Source: Gimesia benthica
Lineage (GTDB): Bacteria > Planctomycetota > Planctomycetia > Planctomycetales > Planctomycetaceae
Length of the DNA: 64,000 bases
Assembly (NCBI RefSeq): GCF_009720525.1
Contig: NZ_CP043930.1
Span: 4,372,501 to 4,436,500 of the forward strand
Direction of reading: 5' to 3'
The position numbers and the translations under genes were made by a program. The notes below the pieces were generated by a model. That model was not told where the DNA came from. It was given only the letters and a program-made list of their open reading frames with translations, and made no database searches. Positions 55,465-64,000 of the stretch are shown piece by piece (within the stretch, counting starts at the first letter, position 1; each line of letters opens with the position of its first letter).

Positions 55465-56127
55465 ATGACCCAGGTCATCTACTCGAATAAACTATCTTTC
55501 AAACATTCTGTACTTTCTGTATTGATGCTGCTGGTGGGGGCGACACTCGTTTCACCATCCGTCTATGCCCAAAAAGATCCGTTTGCCACAGATTCCAAGC
55601 CGGCTGAACTGACTCCCGAGGAGCAGGAGCAGGCTGCTCAGGAACTTCTGAAAGGTGTGGAGAAGCTGGTGCTCTCACAACAGAAACGGATTGCTGCCAA
55701 GGTGATTCGCCTGTATCCGAAATCGGAATCGGCCAAAATCGCCAGGCTACTATTGGAAGAATACGCTCGCTTTGCTGTGCTGACAGAAGATCAGGAACGG
55801 GCTCAAGCCGAATGGCTGAATCAGGTACGGGATCACTGGTTTGTTGAGAGAGACCCTGTTCATAATTCCTGCTTCTTCATGATTCTGGAAGGAACTCAGG
55901 TTCCAGCCACCAAAATTGTCAATACGACCAAAACACCGCTGTTGTACGAACTGAAGGGACCTTCCATGCCCTGGACAGGCCCTTATCGTCTGCGAGCGGG
56001 TGAATCGCATGAATTTCACTATACTGCACAGATTCGGTTCTTTACTGATGCGGGATTAGTCGTCAAGACACTGCACCATGGTCAGGTGCTGCAGATGAAT
56101 GATAAAGACAGTCTACATATCAAGTAA
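55465..56127 (+). CDS. Secreted protein of unknown function
   Basis: 220 residues from ATG 55465 (GAGGTGA upstream; the GTG at 55456 is less likely). A signal peptide is present (LSVLMLLVGATLVSPSVYA). The mature protein begins with an acidic, Gln-rich helical region (EEQEQAAQELLKGVEKLV) and ends in a compact beta-rich part with FFMILEGTQVPATKIVNTT and GPYRLRAGESHEFHY. I do not recognise the family. It stands alone, with a weak hairpin and T run just after it. Confidence 0.75.
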   Translation: MTQVIYSNKLSFKHSVLSVLMLLVGATLVSPSVYAQKDPFATDSKPAELTPEEQEQAAQELLKGVEKLVLSQQKRIAAKVIRLYPKSESAKIARLLLEEYARFAVLTEDQERAQAEWLNQVRDHWFVERDPVHNSCFFMILEGTQVPATKIVNTTKTPLLYELKGPSMPWTGPYRLRAGESHEFHYTAQIRFFTDAGLVVKTLHHGQVLQMNDKDSLHIK

Positions 56128-56130
56128 TTT

Positions 56131-56150
56131 ATGATCGGAATCATTTTTTT
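56131..56150 (+). terminator. Weak terminator-like hairpin
   Basis: ATGAT/ATCAT 5-bp stem with a 4-nt loop followed by seven T, 3 bp after the preceding stop. The stem is short and AT-rich, so termination is possible but doubtful. Confidence 0.4.
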
Positions 56151-56249
56151 CTGAAAATTCTTATCGGTCATGCCGGTTGTGATCTGGGGATTGCATACAT
56201 TGGTTCGGCATGCAAGTTGTTACTCAGTAGTGACTTATCAGATATATAT

Positions 56250-56279
56250 CGGAATCAGACAGGGAACTGTCTGATTCCG
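56250..56279. other. Perfect 13-bp hairpin with GGAA loop
   Basis: CGGAATCAGACAG pairs exactly with CTGTCTGATTCCG around the tetraloop GGAA, which fits the stable GNRA class. There is no T run on either side and no gene within 120 bp. It could be a structured RNA element or a protein site upstream of the DUF1207 gene. The following 180 bp are pyrimidine-rich on the plus strand. Confidence 0.75.
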
Positions 56280-56463
56280 GATCCGGGCCGAATTCGTCTT
56301 TTCTGACCTTGCACATCTCGCTATACTCCGCCCCACTTCCACGGATCATCTCATCTGTAACCACCTCTCTCTCACTTTTCAGATCTCCTGATCCTCTCTC
56401 ACTCATAATTACAAATACTGTCTCAGCAATCTTCTGCTGAGGTTCACCTAAGGAGCCTCACAG

Positions 56464-57708
56464 GTGAGGTTATTTTATTCATCATCCATACAGACTATGA
56501 TGCTGGTGCTGCTGTCATTCTGCGCTGCTCAAGCTGAGTTGCAGGCACAGCAGCCAAACAGCACCAAGCCTTTTCTGGCTCCTTCGCCTCATGCCATTCA
56601 GCAGAGACGGCCCCCTGCGCATCCCACTCAGGCTCAGACTTTTCTGGAAAATCAATATGCGGCCCCGTCCGGTAACCCGGTTCAGCTGGGTGTCCCGTTA
56701 CATGAATCCGCACCGGTCCGGTCCGCAGACTGGAATCGGGGAATTGCAGATCGCTTACCGCCAATTTATGCCCAGAACACTGTCAGTTCGGGGAGAAGTG
56801 TGACCCAGATTCGACAGGTTCAGGCGACGGATACTCTTTACGGTCCCGACCTGCTGGCGGAAGATCCAGAGTTTTCCACACTGGAGACCATTCGCGAGCC
56901 ACAGAGCACTTATACTGACTCGATTGAACAACTCTGTCAGGAAAATTGCTGGGGCTGGACCGTCCTGCCAACGGATCTGCTTTATACTTCGTATCTCGCA
57001 GGCCCCAAAGAACCTCGAATGGCCATGGCCGTATTGCATGAAAAAGATATTGGCTGGCAGCTGGAACTGGAAGCAGGGGCTCGCGTCGGGATTCTGCGAT
57101 ATGGTTCATTAAACGATGATGTGTTGGAAGGCTGGCAGCTGGATGTGGAAGGCGCAGGCCCTCCCCGTCTGAATCTGGAAGAAGAATTTGATGTTGAAGC
57201 AACCGATTATCGCGTAGGGGTCCCTTTGACCTGGAGACGTGGTGCCTATCAGGCAAAGCTCGCCTATTATCATACCAGTTCGCATGCTGGCGATGAATAT
57301 ATGGTGCGCAACCCCAGTTTTCAGCGAATCAATTACGTACGTGACGCGTTTGTGTTGGGGGGCGGTTATTTCCCGGATCCCGATTTACGTCTGTATGCCG
57401 AACTTGGTTACGCCTTTAACGTCGATGGTGGGGCACAGCCCTGGGAACTGCAGTTTGGTGCTGAGTTCAGTCCAGTCGAGCACAATGGCTTTCAGGGAGC
57501 CCCCTTCTGGGCTGTGAACGCATATCTGCGCGAGGAAGTCAACTGGGGTGGTAACGTCAGTATGATGGTCGGCTGGCAGTGGCGTGGCGACCGTAACAAT
57601 CACCTGTTCCGCGTTGGTTTGCAGTATATCGACGGAAAAACCATCCAGTATCAGTTCTATAATAACTCCGAACAGTTCTTTGGATTTGGTACCTGGTACG
57701 ATTTCTAA
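56464..57708 (+). CDS. Outer-membrane-type DUF1207 protein
   Basis: 414 residues from GTG 56464, preceded by AAGGAGC. A signal peptide (MLVLLSFCAAQAELQAQ at residues 13-29) is followed by a Pro/Gln-rich linker to about residue 155 and then a DUF1207 barrel-like domain: VLPTDLLYTSYLAGPKEPRM, LTWRRGAYQAKLAYYHTSSH, AELGYAFNVDGGAQPWEL. The closing strands VGWQWRGDRNNHLFRVGLQY, YQFY and FGTWYDF end in an aromatic residue, as outer-membrane proteins do. DUF1207 members are common in planctomycetes; function unknown. Separated from the cobA-hemD start by 88 bp. Confidence 0.85.
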   Translation: MRLFYSSSIQTMMLVLLSFCAAQAELQAQQPNSTKPFLAPSPHAIQQRRPPAHPTQAQTFLENQYAAPSGNPVQLGVPLHESAPVRSADWNRGIADRLPPIYAQNTVSSGRSVTQIRQVQATDTLYGPDLLAEDPEFSTLETIREPQSTYTDSIEQLCQENCWGWTVLPTDLLYTSYLAGPKEPRMAMAVLHEKDIGWQLELEAGARVGILRYGSLNDDVLEGWQLDVEGAGPPRLNLEEEFDVEATDYRVGVPLTWRRGAYQAKLAYYHTSSHAGDEYMVRNPSFQRINYVRDAFVLGGGYFPDPDLRLYAELGYAFNVDGGAQPWELQFGAEFSPVEHNGFQGAPFWAVNAYLREEVNWGGNVSMMVGWQWRGDRNNHLFRVGLQYIDGKTIQYQFYNNSEQFFGFGTWYDF

Positions 57709-57735
57709 GCAACTCGCTATCCTCAGATTCTCTGC

Positions 57736-57741
57736 TATAAT
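57736..57741 (+). promoter_or_regulatory. Extended -10 promoter candidate for cobA-hemD
   Basis: TATAAT at 57736-57741 with TGC directly before it (TGCTATAAT), an extended -10 element. No good -35 box is present, which the TGn element can replace. The predicted start near 57748 would give a 48-nt leader before ATG 57797. Confidence 0.5.
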
Positions 57742-57796
57742 ACCCGGCTGACCGTTAAACCAGGTATTTTTAGAGTCAGGGAGCGAAACAGATCTG

Positions 57797-59320
57797 ATGG
57801 CAGGGGGTAAAGTTTATTTAGTGGGTGCCGGTCCGGGCGACCCCGGGTTGATTACCCTCAAGGGGATAGAGTGCCTGCAAAAGGCAGACCTGATTCTGTA
57901 TGACGGATTAGTGAATCCCCTCATCCTGCAGCATGTTTCCTCAGAAGTGGAAAGAACCTGTCGTGTCTCGGAAGGTTGTAAAAACCGCCGTGTGCTGCAG
58001 CAGGACGAAATCAACCAGCGCCTGATTTCCGCTGCCCTGGAAGGAAAGACCGTCGTGCGCCTCAAAGGGGGAGACCCTTTTATATTCGGACGCGGCAGTG
58101 AAGAAGCCGCCGCTTTGCGGAATGCAGGCATCGAGTTTGAGGTCGTACCCGGAATTACCGCAGCAACCGCTGCTGCGGGCTACGCCGGAATCTCGGTGAC
58201 CCATCGGGCGCATGCATCCGCAGTTGCACTGATCACCGGTCATGAAGACCCTACCAAGCCAGATTCTTCACTGGACTATGACGTCCTGGCAAAATTCCCG
58301 GGAACTCTGGTGTTCTACATGGGGCTGCATAAGCTGGAGCGGATTGTCGAATCGCTGATGCAGGCTGGAAAAGCAGCAGAGACGCCTGCTGCGGTCATCA
58401 GTCGTGGGACAACACCCTTTCAGAAAACCGTTCAGAGTACACTCTCTCAACTACCCGAACAGGTCAGACAGGCAGGCCTGGTGGCTCCCTCACTGATCGT
58501 CATCGGCGATTGTGTTTCCCTGCGCGATCAGATTGCCTGGTTCGAAGAAAAACCCTTATTCGGTCTGCGGATTGGAATCACCCGCGCCGAGGAACAGTCA
58601 GAGCCTGAAATCAAGCGGGCTCTGGAACTGGGGGCGCAACCAGTGCTGTTACCGACTATCGAAATTGGTCCTCCCGCGGACTGGGAACCTGTGGACGCCG
58701 CCATTGCGAGACTGGATGAATATCAATGGCTGGTTTTTACCAGCGCGAACGGAGTGAACTATTTTCTGAACCGCTTGTGGGAAACAGGCTATGATGCGCG
58801 GAAACTGGCCCGGCTCAAGATCGCGACTATTGGTCCCTCGACTGCAGAAGCGTTGCAGCAGTTTCACTTGCGGGCGGATCTGATTCCCGATCAGTACCGG
58901 GCCGAAGCTTTGGCCGCCGCCCTGAAACCACTGGTCCAAGGTAAAAAGATTCTTTGGGCGGGAGCTAACCGGGGCCGTGAAGTCTTACAGACGGAATTAG
59001 CAGAAGTTTCCGCGACGGTCGATAAGATTGTGGTTTACGAAAATCACGATGTCGCCAGTTGGGGAAGCGAGAGCCTGGAACTGCTGGAATCGGGAGAGAT
59101 TGACTGGATTGGACTCAGCAGCCCCTCAATAGCCCGCAATTTCAGTCGGCTATTGACCGAAGATGTTCGTCAGCACTTGGGGAGCAGAACCCGTCTGGTC
59201 AGTATCAGTCCCGTGACAACTCAGGCTGCGACAGACGCCGGTTTGCAGATCGATGCGGAAGCGGAAGAGTATCTCTGGGACGGGATCTTCGCAGCAATTC
59301 AAAAGCACGTTTCCTGTTGA
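57797..59320 (+). CDS. cobA-hemD: Uroporphyrinogen-III methyltransferase/synthase fusion (CobA-HemD)
   Basis: 507 residues. Residues 1-250 are SUMT (CobA/SirA): VYLVGAGPGDPGLITLKG, VRLKGGDPFIFGRGSEE and VVPGITAATAAAGYAGI. Residues 255-505 are uroporphyrinogen-III synthase (HemD): GLRIGITRAEEQSEPEI, WLVFTSANGVNYFLNRL, IATIGPSTAEALQQF, and WIGLSSPSIARNFSRLL near the end. The fused enzyme makes uro'gen III and then precorrin-2, at the branch to siroheme, cobalamin and heme. This fusion order occurs in several bacterial groups. The gene stands alone behind its own promoter-like sequence. Confidence 0.95.
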   Translation: MAGGKVYLVGAGPGDPGLITLKGIECLQKADLILYDGLVNPLILQHVSSEVERTCRVSEGCKNRRVLQQDEINQRLISAALEGKTVVRLKGGDPFIFGRGSEEAAALRNAGIEFEVVPGITAATAAAGYAGISVTHRAHASAVALITGHEDPTKPDSSLDYDVLAKFPGTLVFYMGLHKLERIVESLMQAGKAAETPAAVISRGTTPFQKTVQSTLSQLPEQVRQAGLVAPSLIVIGDCVSLRDQIAWFEEKPLFGLRIGITRAEEQSEPEIKRALELGAQPVLLPTIEIGPPADWEPVDAAIARLDEYQWLVFTSANGVNYFLNRLWETGYDARKLARLKIATIGPSTAEALQQFHLRADLIPDQYRAEALAAALKPLVQGKKILWAGANRGREVLQTELAEVSATVDKIVVYENHDVASWGSESLELLESGEIDWIGLSSPSIARNFSRLLTEDVRQHLGSRTRLVSISPVTTQAATDAGLQIDAEAEEYLWDGIFAAIQKHVSC

Positions 59321-59544
59321 AACAGCCCTTTTGATTTTCTCAATGGCTGACTCATAAGAGACTTAAATCGGACAAAAAGGTTGCTATTGACCTGAAATCC
59401 AAGATCAGCGATATTGCCGCCTCTGAGAACGAAGATTCCAGGCGATTTCCGGTAATTACTGCCAAATTCACGTGCTTGAAACCTTCGATTTGACTAAGAC
59501 TTACAAAAATTGATCTCACTGTTGAGCCAGGGAAGGCGACGCTG

Positions 59545-60213
59545 ATGCGATTATTAAAACGCGGCATAAGCTGTCTGACAATCACCGGATATATCGGAAT
59601 TTTGCTGTTTGGCATTTTCTGTCACACATTCACATTTCGTACCGGCAGTCATCCCGGAATGTATTACATCGTCTGGGATATGTTCTGTGGCTGGTCCGCT
59701 TATTCCATCCGAACACACATCATCGGGGAAGGGATCAGCGGTAAATATTACGAATTGTCTCCGGGGCCTTGGGGCGATTACTACCCCTATGGAGGCCTGG
59801 GACGTCGACACTACGATACGACAGGTGATGCCTGGGTCCGCATGGCGATGAATACACTCGATAAAACGGATCACGAGCCGATGCTGCGGATCATGTGCAT
59901 CGAGGAAGCCTGGTGCAAGAAATATAATCTGCCCGATGCCGTCTGGGATCAACGCTATGAGGAGCAGAAGGACTTTCAGAATTACTATCGTCTGAGAAAA
60001 GTCATCACTCCGGATGGGATGGTCGCACAAACCTATGTGCCCTGGCTGACACGTCAGCGCACGCTGCAGGTCAGTGATAATCCACGTCTCTTATCAGATA
60101 TGAATCGTGGGCGTTCGTTCTTCGCGACGACCGTTGGTCAGCAGGTTATGGATGCCGGCTTCCAGCATGATCCGGATGTTCCCGTGCATCTCTCTTCGCC
60201 CGTCGGTAACTGA
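59545..60213 (+). CDS. Unknown membrane-anchored protein next to the HTTM gene
   Basis: 222 residues. One N-terminal membrane segment (ISCLTITGYIGILLFGIFCH), then a soluble Tyr/Trp-rich region with DYYPYGGLGRRHYDTTGDAW, IMCIEEAWCKKYNLPDAVW and QNYYRLRKVITPDG. No recognised domain. The gene is 76 bp upstream of the HTTM gene on the same strand, so they may work together; this is inference from position only. Confidence 0.7.
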   Translation: MRLLKRGISCLTITGYIGILLFGIFCHTFTFRTGSHPGMYYIVWDMFCGWSAYSIRTHIIGEGISGKYYELSPGPWGDYYPYGGLGRRHYDTTGDAWVRMAMNTLDKTDHEPMLRIMCIEEAWCKKYNLPDAVWDQRYEEQKDFQNYYRLRKVITPDGMVAQTYVPWLTRQRTLQVSDNPRLLSDMNRGRSFFATTVGQQVMDAGFQHDPDVPVHLSSPVGN

Positions 60214-60289
60214 GAAGCCTGATTTCAGCGGTTCCCACCATTTCCCATACATTTGATTTCGATTCGCTACAATAAACAGGATTGCAAGC

Positions 60290-61825
60290 ATGGATGCTCC
60301 AGAAGTGATTTCAACGCAAACCGGAAAACTTCGTGATCGCTTCCGTCAGTTCTTTTTCGCACAGGAAGTCCCCTATGGACTGGCAATTGTGCGAATGCTG
60401 ATTCCCCTGGTTCTACTGGGAACCGTCTGCACCCGCTGGCCTTTTGCCCGGGAACTGTTTTCTGCAGATGGCGCTCCTGCACCACTGGCAGACCTGTTTC
60501 GTTATTATGATTACCTTCCCGTGCTGCCCGGCACGGTAGCCGTTGGACTGTTTACCGCCCTGGCATTCTTCCTGTTTTGCAGCTGTATTGGCTGGATGAC
60601 GCGCTTCTCACTGGTTGCGTCTCTGATCCTCTATACCTACTTCTGCTGTATGGACTGCATTAGTATGGCGACCAAATATTCGGCCATCTCTACCCACGTC
60701 CTGTTTATTCTCTCCCTGTCTCACTGTGGTTCCGTCTGGTCGGTTGATAGCTGGCTGAAGGGGAAGAGAGCAGCACGCAACTGGCCCCAGTATGCGAAAC
60801 TGGATCCCCCCCGCTTTGAAGTCTGGCCGCAGCGATTGATGCAGATTCTGATCGCTCTGGTTTACTTCGGTGCTGCGATTACAAAACTGCATACGCCTGG
60901 TTACCTGGAAGGGGATCAGATCATCTACTGGGCCATGTCCCGCTATAATAACCCACATCCACTGGGAGAATATCTCACGCTGTACCCGATTATTGTGTCG
61001 GTCATGTCCTACGTGGCGATTGTCTGGGAAATGGTCTTCATCTTTGTGGTCTGGCGCAAATGGGGACGTCCCATCGCACTGGCTCTGGGAGCGTCGTTCC
61101 ATATCGGGACTCTTTTCTCACTGGGACTTTACATCTTCCCGATGATTTCCATCGCGATCTATTTCTGTTTCCTGAAAGAATCGGATGTGCAATGGGTGTC
61201 CGCCCGCCTGCGGCGACTCTATCGCCGGGGAGGTTGGTTTCAGCGTAACGTGGACCGTTGCAGAGCACTGATTGAACAGTTCCGCCCCCAGCCGGTTGCC
61301 AGCTGGAAATCACCCACTGCCTGGGTCACCGGAATCGCGGCAGTACTGGCTCTGGGAGTTTATGCTGAATACGAGCAGGATCTGTATGGAATCCGTCGCC
61401 CCGAAGGCCGGATGACGCTGCACGAAGTCGAGCCGGAACTTGTAGCGGAGATGCTCAGACCCGAGCAGACGATGCGCGAAAAAGACAAGTTTCTGTCTGT
61501 CGATGTCGGAACGCAGATGGTGGGTGGCTGGTTGATCAACCGCAAATCTGAATTTGAACTGGGAGAATCAATTCTCGTTCAATGCAGTCTGAACCCGCCT
61601 CACGAAGATCTCTGGGTGGATTGTCATCTCTGTGAAGAGAGTGGCCGCATCGTGTATCGCACCGGTCAGATTGCGACCCGGGAAAATCTGCGGGCCATCT
61701 TCCAGTTCTATCCCGAAGAGATCCTGGCACCCGGGAAATACTATATTTCCGTCAAATCGAAGGGTGTGGAAGTGATGCGACGATCAGTGACTCTGCTTCC
61801 CAAACTCTCGGCCATGGCGAACTGA
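60290..61825 (+). CDS. HTTM-domain membrane protein (gamma-carboxylase-like)
   Basis: 511 residues. The HTTM region (residues 25-300) has several membrane helices: YGLAIVRMLIPLVLLGTVCT near the start, GTVAVGLFTALAFFLFCSCI, LMQILIALVYFGAAITKLHT, and SYVAIVWEMVFIFVVW. The HTTM hallmark of charged or aromatic residues beside helices is seen in AAITKLHTPGYLEGDQIIYW. After a further anchor near residue 350 comes a soluble C-terminal domain (370-511) with SLNPPHEDLWVDCHL and PEEILAPGKYYISVKSKG. HTTM proteins are related to vitamin-K-dependent gamma-glutamyl carboxylase; whether this one carboxylates anything is unknown. Confidence 0.85.
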   Translation: MDAPEVISTQTGKLRDRFRQFFFAQEVPYGLAIVRMLIPLVLLGTVCTRWPFARELFSADGAPAPLADLFRYYDYLPVLPGTVAVGLFTALAFFLFCSCIGWMTRFSLVASLILYTYFCCMDCISMATKYSAISTHVLFILSLSHCGSVWSVDSWLKGKRAARNWPQYAKLDPPRFEVWPQRLMQILIALVYFGAAITKLHTPGYLEGDQIIYWAMSRYNNPHPLGEYLTLYPIIVSVMSYVAIVWEMVFIFVVWRKWGRPIALALGASFHIGTLFSLGLYIFPMISIAIYFCFLKESDVQWVSARLRRLYRRGGWFQRNVDRCRALIEQFRPQPVASWKSPTAWVTGIAAVLALGVYAEYEQDLYGIRRPEGRMTLHEVEPELVAEMLRPEQTMREKDKFLSVDVGTQMVGGWLINRKSEFELGESILVQCSLNPPHEDLWVDCHLCEESGRIVYRTGQIATRENLRAIFQFYPEEILAPGKYYISVKSKGVEVMRRSVTLLPKLSAMAN

Positions 61826-61854
61826 AGAGGGAGCCGGCTACCGGAGTCGTGAGC

Positions 61855-63237
61855 TTACTGCTCCGGTGTCGACTTGAGCAGTTTTTCGATGACGGTATTT
61901 AATACCGCTTCGACATGTGGCGCGACCTGGCTGGCGCGGGGACTTGATTCATAGCCTCCCTGGCTGTATGCGATTTCGGTGCAGATGTAGCCCGGACCAT
62001 AGTCACCATAGGCTGCCAGGCAGACCGTCCGGCCGGGAGCCAGTTCCTGTGCTTTCAGCTGATATTCGATGAACAGTTCTCCCGGCAGATGCAGGATCGA
62101 AGCTGATTTGAGGTGCAGGCAGGTGATGGGAATCTGATGTCCCTGGCTGGCCCGCTGGTACCAGACCAGGTTGAATGCAGCCGAAGCTCGTTCGCGCGGA
62201 GTTTTACTAGTGTCCTCGACGATGGACTTGAGCTGTTCAGGATCCAGGTGTGCCGCGACGGGTAGCGCTGTCATTTCGGTTTTCCAGTGCAGGTCCTCGG
62301 AATTCACAGCCACTTTCTGTTGACTCTCAAATGCCTGCTGCATGGCTTTCTCAATTCGCTGTGCGAGAACCGGACGCATTTCAGGCTCGCCATTATTGTA
62401 CTTGCCGGCGGCAATATTGCCTGCAGCGCCGTTGAAGTAAACGTTGAGCGTTCCCGGCAGTGCTTGGTTGCGGGACTCCCGGGCCATGCCGACAAATTCA
62501 TAATTGACATCTCCCTGACCGTAATAGCTTTGGGGATGCGTCGCATAGTAGTTCAGAACAGCGATGGGTTTCTCACCGTTCCAGAAACAGATTGAACGCA
62601 GGTAAGGATCGATCACTCCTTCAGGTGCATTTATCGCTTCAGAGGCTTTTGACTTACTCCAGCGCATCAGTCGCACTTTGCCATCATCGCCCAGCAGTCT
62701 GCGATTCGATGCCACCTTGTTGACTTTTGCTTTGCCAATACCCAGATGTGTTACTCTTTGAGGTTGTTTCAATCCCTTACGGATGGCACTCGCCACTTTC
62801 TGGATGCACTGCAGGCCGTAGGCATTATCGTATTTCAAGCCTCCCAGTCCCTCGTTCTCCAGAATGCGCCCAGTGGCAAAATCGATACGGGGGGCGTCAT
62901 GTTGATGCAGGGAATGAACGGCGACACGCTCCGGTGTGGTTCCGGCAGCCTCAGCCAGCTTTTTCCGCCAGGTATCGTAGCCTTCGTTTCCAATGCCAAT
63001 CGCATCCACGGCACACAGGATGACCGGCGCTTCATCAGAGAGCAGGACCACTCCGCGTGCATAAAGGGGCGTCACGATTTTCCGCGCGGGAGCATATGCC
63101 ACGGGCTGTCCCAACTCTGGAGTGACATCCTGATTGAAAGGAACGATTTGCAGATCGCCGGCGATCAGAGACCGCACGCTAAGAGAAACGATCAGGATGA
63201 GTAAAGAGGTCGAGGAGATTCGGTGCCGACACTGCAT
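61855..63237 (-). CDS. Secreted neutral-ceramidase-like protein
   Basis: 460 residues with a signal peptide (STSLLILIVSLSVRSLIAG). The sequence resembles neutral/alkaline non-lysosomal ceramidases: DVTPELGQPVAYAPARK near the start, the zinc-ligand-like motif HSLHQHDAP near residue 108, LNYYATHPQSYYGQGDVNYE near 227 and NVYFNGAAGNIAAGKYNNG near 265. Members hydrolyse ceramide-type amides, but planctomycete relatives are shorter and untested. It converges on the HTTM gene with 29 bp between stops, where a 7-bp ACCGGAG/CTCCGGT stem is seen. Confidence 0.82.
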   Translation of the reverse strand: MQCRHRISSTSLLILIVSLSVRSLIAGDLQIVPFNQDVTPELGQPVAYAPARKIVTPLYARGVVLLSDEAPVILCAVDAIGIGNEGYDTWRKKLAEAAGTTPERVAVHSLHQHDAPRIDFATGRILENEGLGGLKYDNAYGLQCIQKVASAIRKGLKQPQRVTHLGIGKAKVNKVASNRRLLGDDGKVRLMRWSKSKASEAINAPEGVIDPYLRSICFWNGEKPIAVLNYYATHPQSYYGQGDVNYEFVGMARESRNQALPGTLNVYFNGAAGNIAAGKYNNGEPEMRPVLAQRIEKAMQQAFESQQKVAVNSEDLHWKTEMTALPVAAHLDPEQLKSIVEDTSKTPRERASAAFNLVWYQRASQGHQIPITCLHLKSASILHLPGELFIEYQLKAQELAPGRTVCLAAYGDYGPGYICTEIAYSQGGYESSPRASQVAPHVEAVLNTVIEKLLKSTPEQ

Positions 63238-63619
63238 GTGGCTGTTTCCTGAAGCGAGTTATTCAGAACGCGTTGGTTCAGACGTTTCGATGAAAGCAGC
63301 TATTGAACTTATACAGTACTCTCAGTGGAAGCAAGCAGGTGGGGAAGCTGGTTGGGACTCCCGAATCTATACGTCCTGATAACAGACAGGAAAAAGTTGA
63401 AAGCAGGCTCTCTTCCCTTAATCGAGCATTTTGTGAAATTTTTTAATTTTTTCGCAATTTCGCATCTCTCACAGACGTCCAATCTTCCAGTGAATGAGCC
63501 AAAAAAACTATACTTAATTCTATAAACTCTGAATTTGACGCTTTTTACGCGATTACCCTGTTTACTGTCCATTCTCTACAGATGCCAGGGTACTGAGTAA
63601 TGTACAAAAGGTGGGTTAC
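63238..63619. other. Divergent AT-rich intergenic region, 382 bp
   Basis: Between the ceramidase-like gene (minus) and the partial secreted protein gene (plus). Strongly AT-rich from about 63420 to 63545, including repeated T runs and a TATACT sequence, so it probably holds a promoter. No gene or structured element is supported. Confidence 0.45.
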
Positions 63620-64000
63620 ATGCGCTGTCTGAGATGCACTCTTCGTTTCGTTCTTCTGATCTGTCTGGCATGCACATTACTGGGAGGAGTGTCCCGCTCG
63701 GCACTCGCTCAAGCCAAAGTCGAAGCAGAAAAACCTGCCGCTGGCGAGGCTGATTCATCAGGGAAAGAACAGGATGACTGGGATCGCCTGATCTATATCC
63801 CTTTTAAGAATATCAAGGACGTATTCCAGAAATCGGATGCGACGGTTTTCATGCCGTATGTCGAGTATCTGAAACTCTGGTCGCAGTCAGCGGGACTGGG
63901 GACGGACGGGAAGATTCAGTTTCCTGTCAAAGCCGTGGTGACGAGTTCGTCTTACACGGCCACGATCGAAGAGAATGTCGCCCGGATCCAATGTAATCTG
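63620..64000 (+). CDS. Secreted protein, 5' part only (runs off the window)
   Basis: 127 residues visible. ATG 63620 follows AAAAGGTGGG. A signal peptide is clear (RFVLLICLACTLLGGVSRSA with cleavage after LAQA). An acidic linker and a first strand region follow (LIYIPFKNIKDVFQKSDATV, MPYVEYLKLWSQSAGL). The style matches long planctomycete secreted proteins; no domain can be named from this part. Confidence 0.75.
   Translation, partial: MRCLRCTLRFVLLICLACTLLGGVSRSALAQAKVEAEKPAAGEADSSGKEQDDWDRLIYIPFKNIKDVFQKSDATVFMPYVEYLKLWSQSAGLGTDGKIQFPVKAVVTSSSYTATIEENVARIQCNL

Overview
The window looks like chromosomal DNA of a planctomycete, most like the Gimesia/Rubinisphaera branch of Planctomycetaceae. 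This placement is inferred from gene content; no marker gene was compared. The main pointers are two DUF1549/DUF1553 proteins flanking a DUF1501 protein, a DUF1080 secreted protein, a DUF1207 outer-membrane-type protein, an ECF sigma factor overlapping a membrane-anchored anti-sigma-like gene, FloA/NfeD, and a symporter with a DUF3311 partner. Genes are dense, on both strands, in short operons. I see no rRNA, tRNA, CRISPR array, integrase or transposase.

Layout. 1-6.4 kb: a partial mqnD-like gene (futalosine menaquinone pathway), miaA, an SRPBCC protein, a membrane-tethered FlgG-like protein, and a LarA-like plus RraA-like pair that ends in a strong terminator; the RraA reading frame is broken near its 3' end. 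6.4-17.6 kb: a patchier zone with secreted proteins, an ankyrin protein, a GAF/sigma-54 activator, a small ABM monooxygenase, ilvD, small unknown genes and most of the repeats (dispersed short repeats, large hairpins, a 22-bp tandem array, a G-run cluster). 17.6-24.7 kb: a thioesterase/ABC ATPase/FtsX-permease operon and a DUF3311/sodium-solute symporter operon. 25-31.4 kb: a DUF1080 protein, then a plus-strand run of nfeD, floA, an unknown membrane-anchored basic protein, a GT4 glycosyltransferase and a CinA-like gene.

31.4-37 kb holds the most unusual locus: a translationally coupled SbcD/YhaO-like and SbcC/YhaN-like pair. The phosphoesterase subunit has lost all recognisable metal ligands, while the ATPase keeps its motifs and carries a C-terminal DUF4332/helix-hairpin-helix extension. 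37-45 kb: a response regulator, a hydrolase with a cysteine nucleophile, a five-gene type II fatty-acid-synthesis cassette (dehydratase, ketoreductase, long ACP, second dehydratase, ketosynthase), a PilZ protein and an SDR. 45.5-51.4 kb: the DUF1549/DUF1501 block with its ECF sigma factor and a fused anti-sigma-like/DUF1549/DUF1553 protein. 51.5-64 kb: an SDR, a second PilZ protein, TrkA, an ABC-2 permease, secreted and outer-membrane-type proteins, a CobA-HemD fusion, an HTTM membrane protein, a ceramidase-like protein and a partial secreted protein.

How it fits together. Most of the window is housekeeping (tRNA modification, branched-chain amino acids, siroheme/heme, K+ uptake control, lipid synthesis) mixed with planctomycete-type envelope and secreted proteins. 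Starts were moved downstream of the longest open frame wherever a ribosome binding site, signal peptide or family length favoured it. All family assignments come from reading motifs by eye, without database searches.
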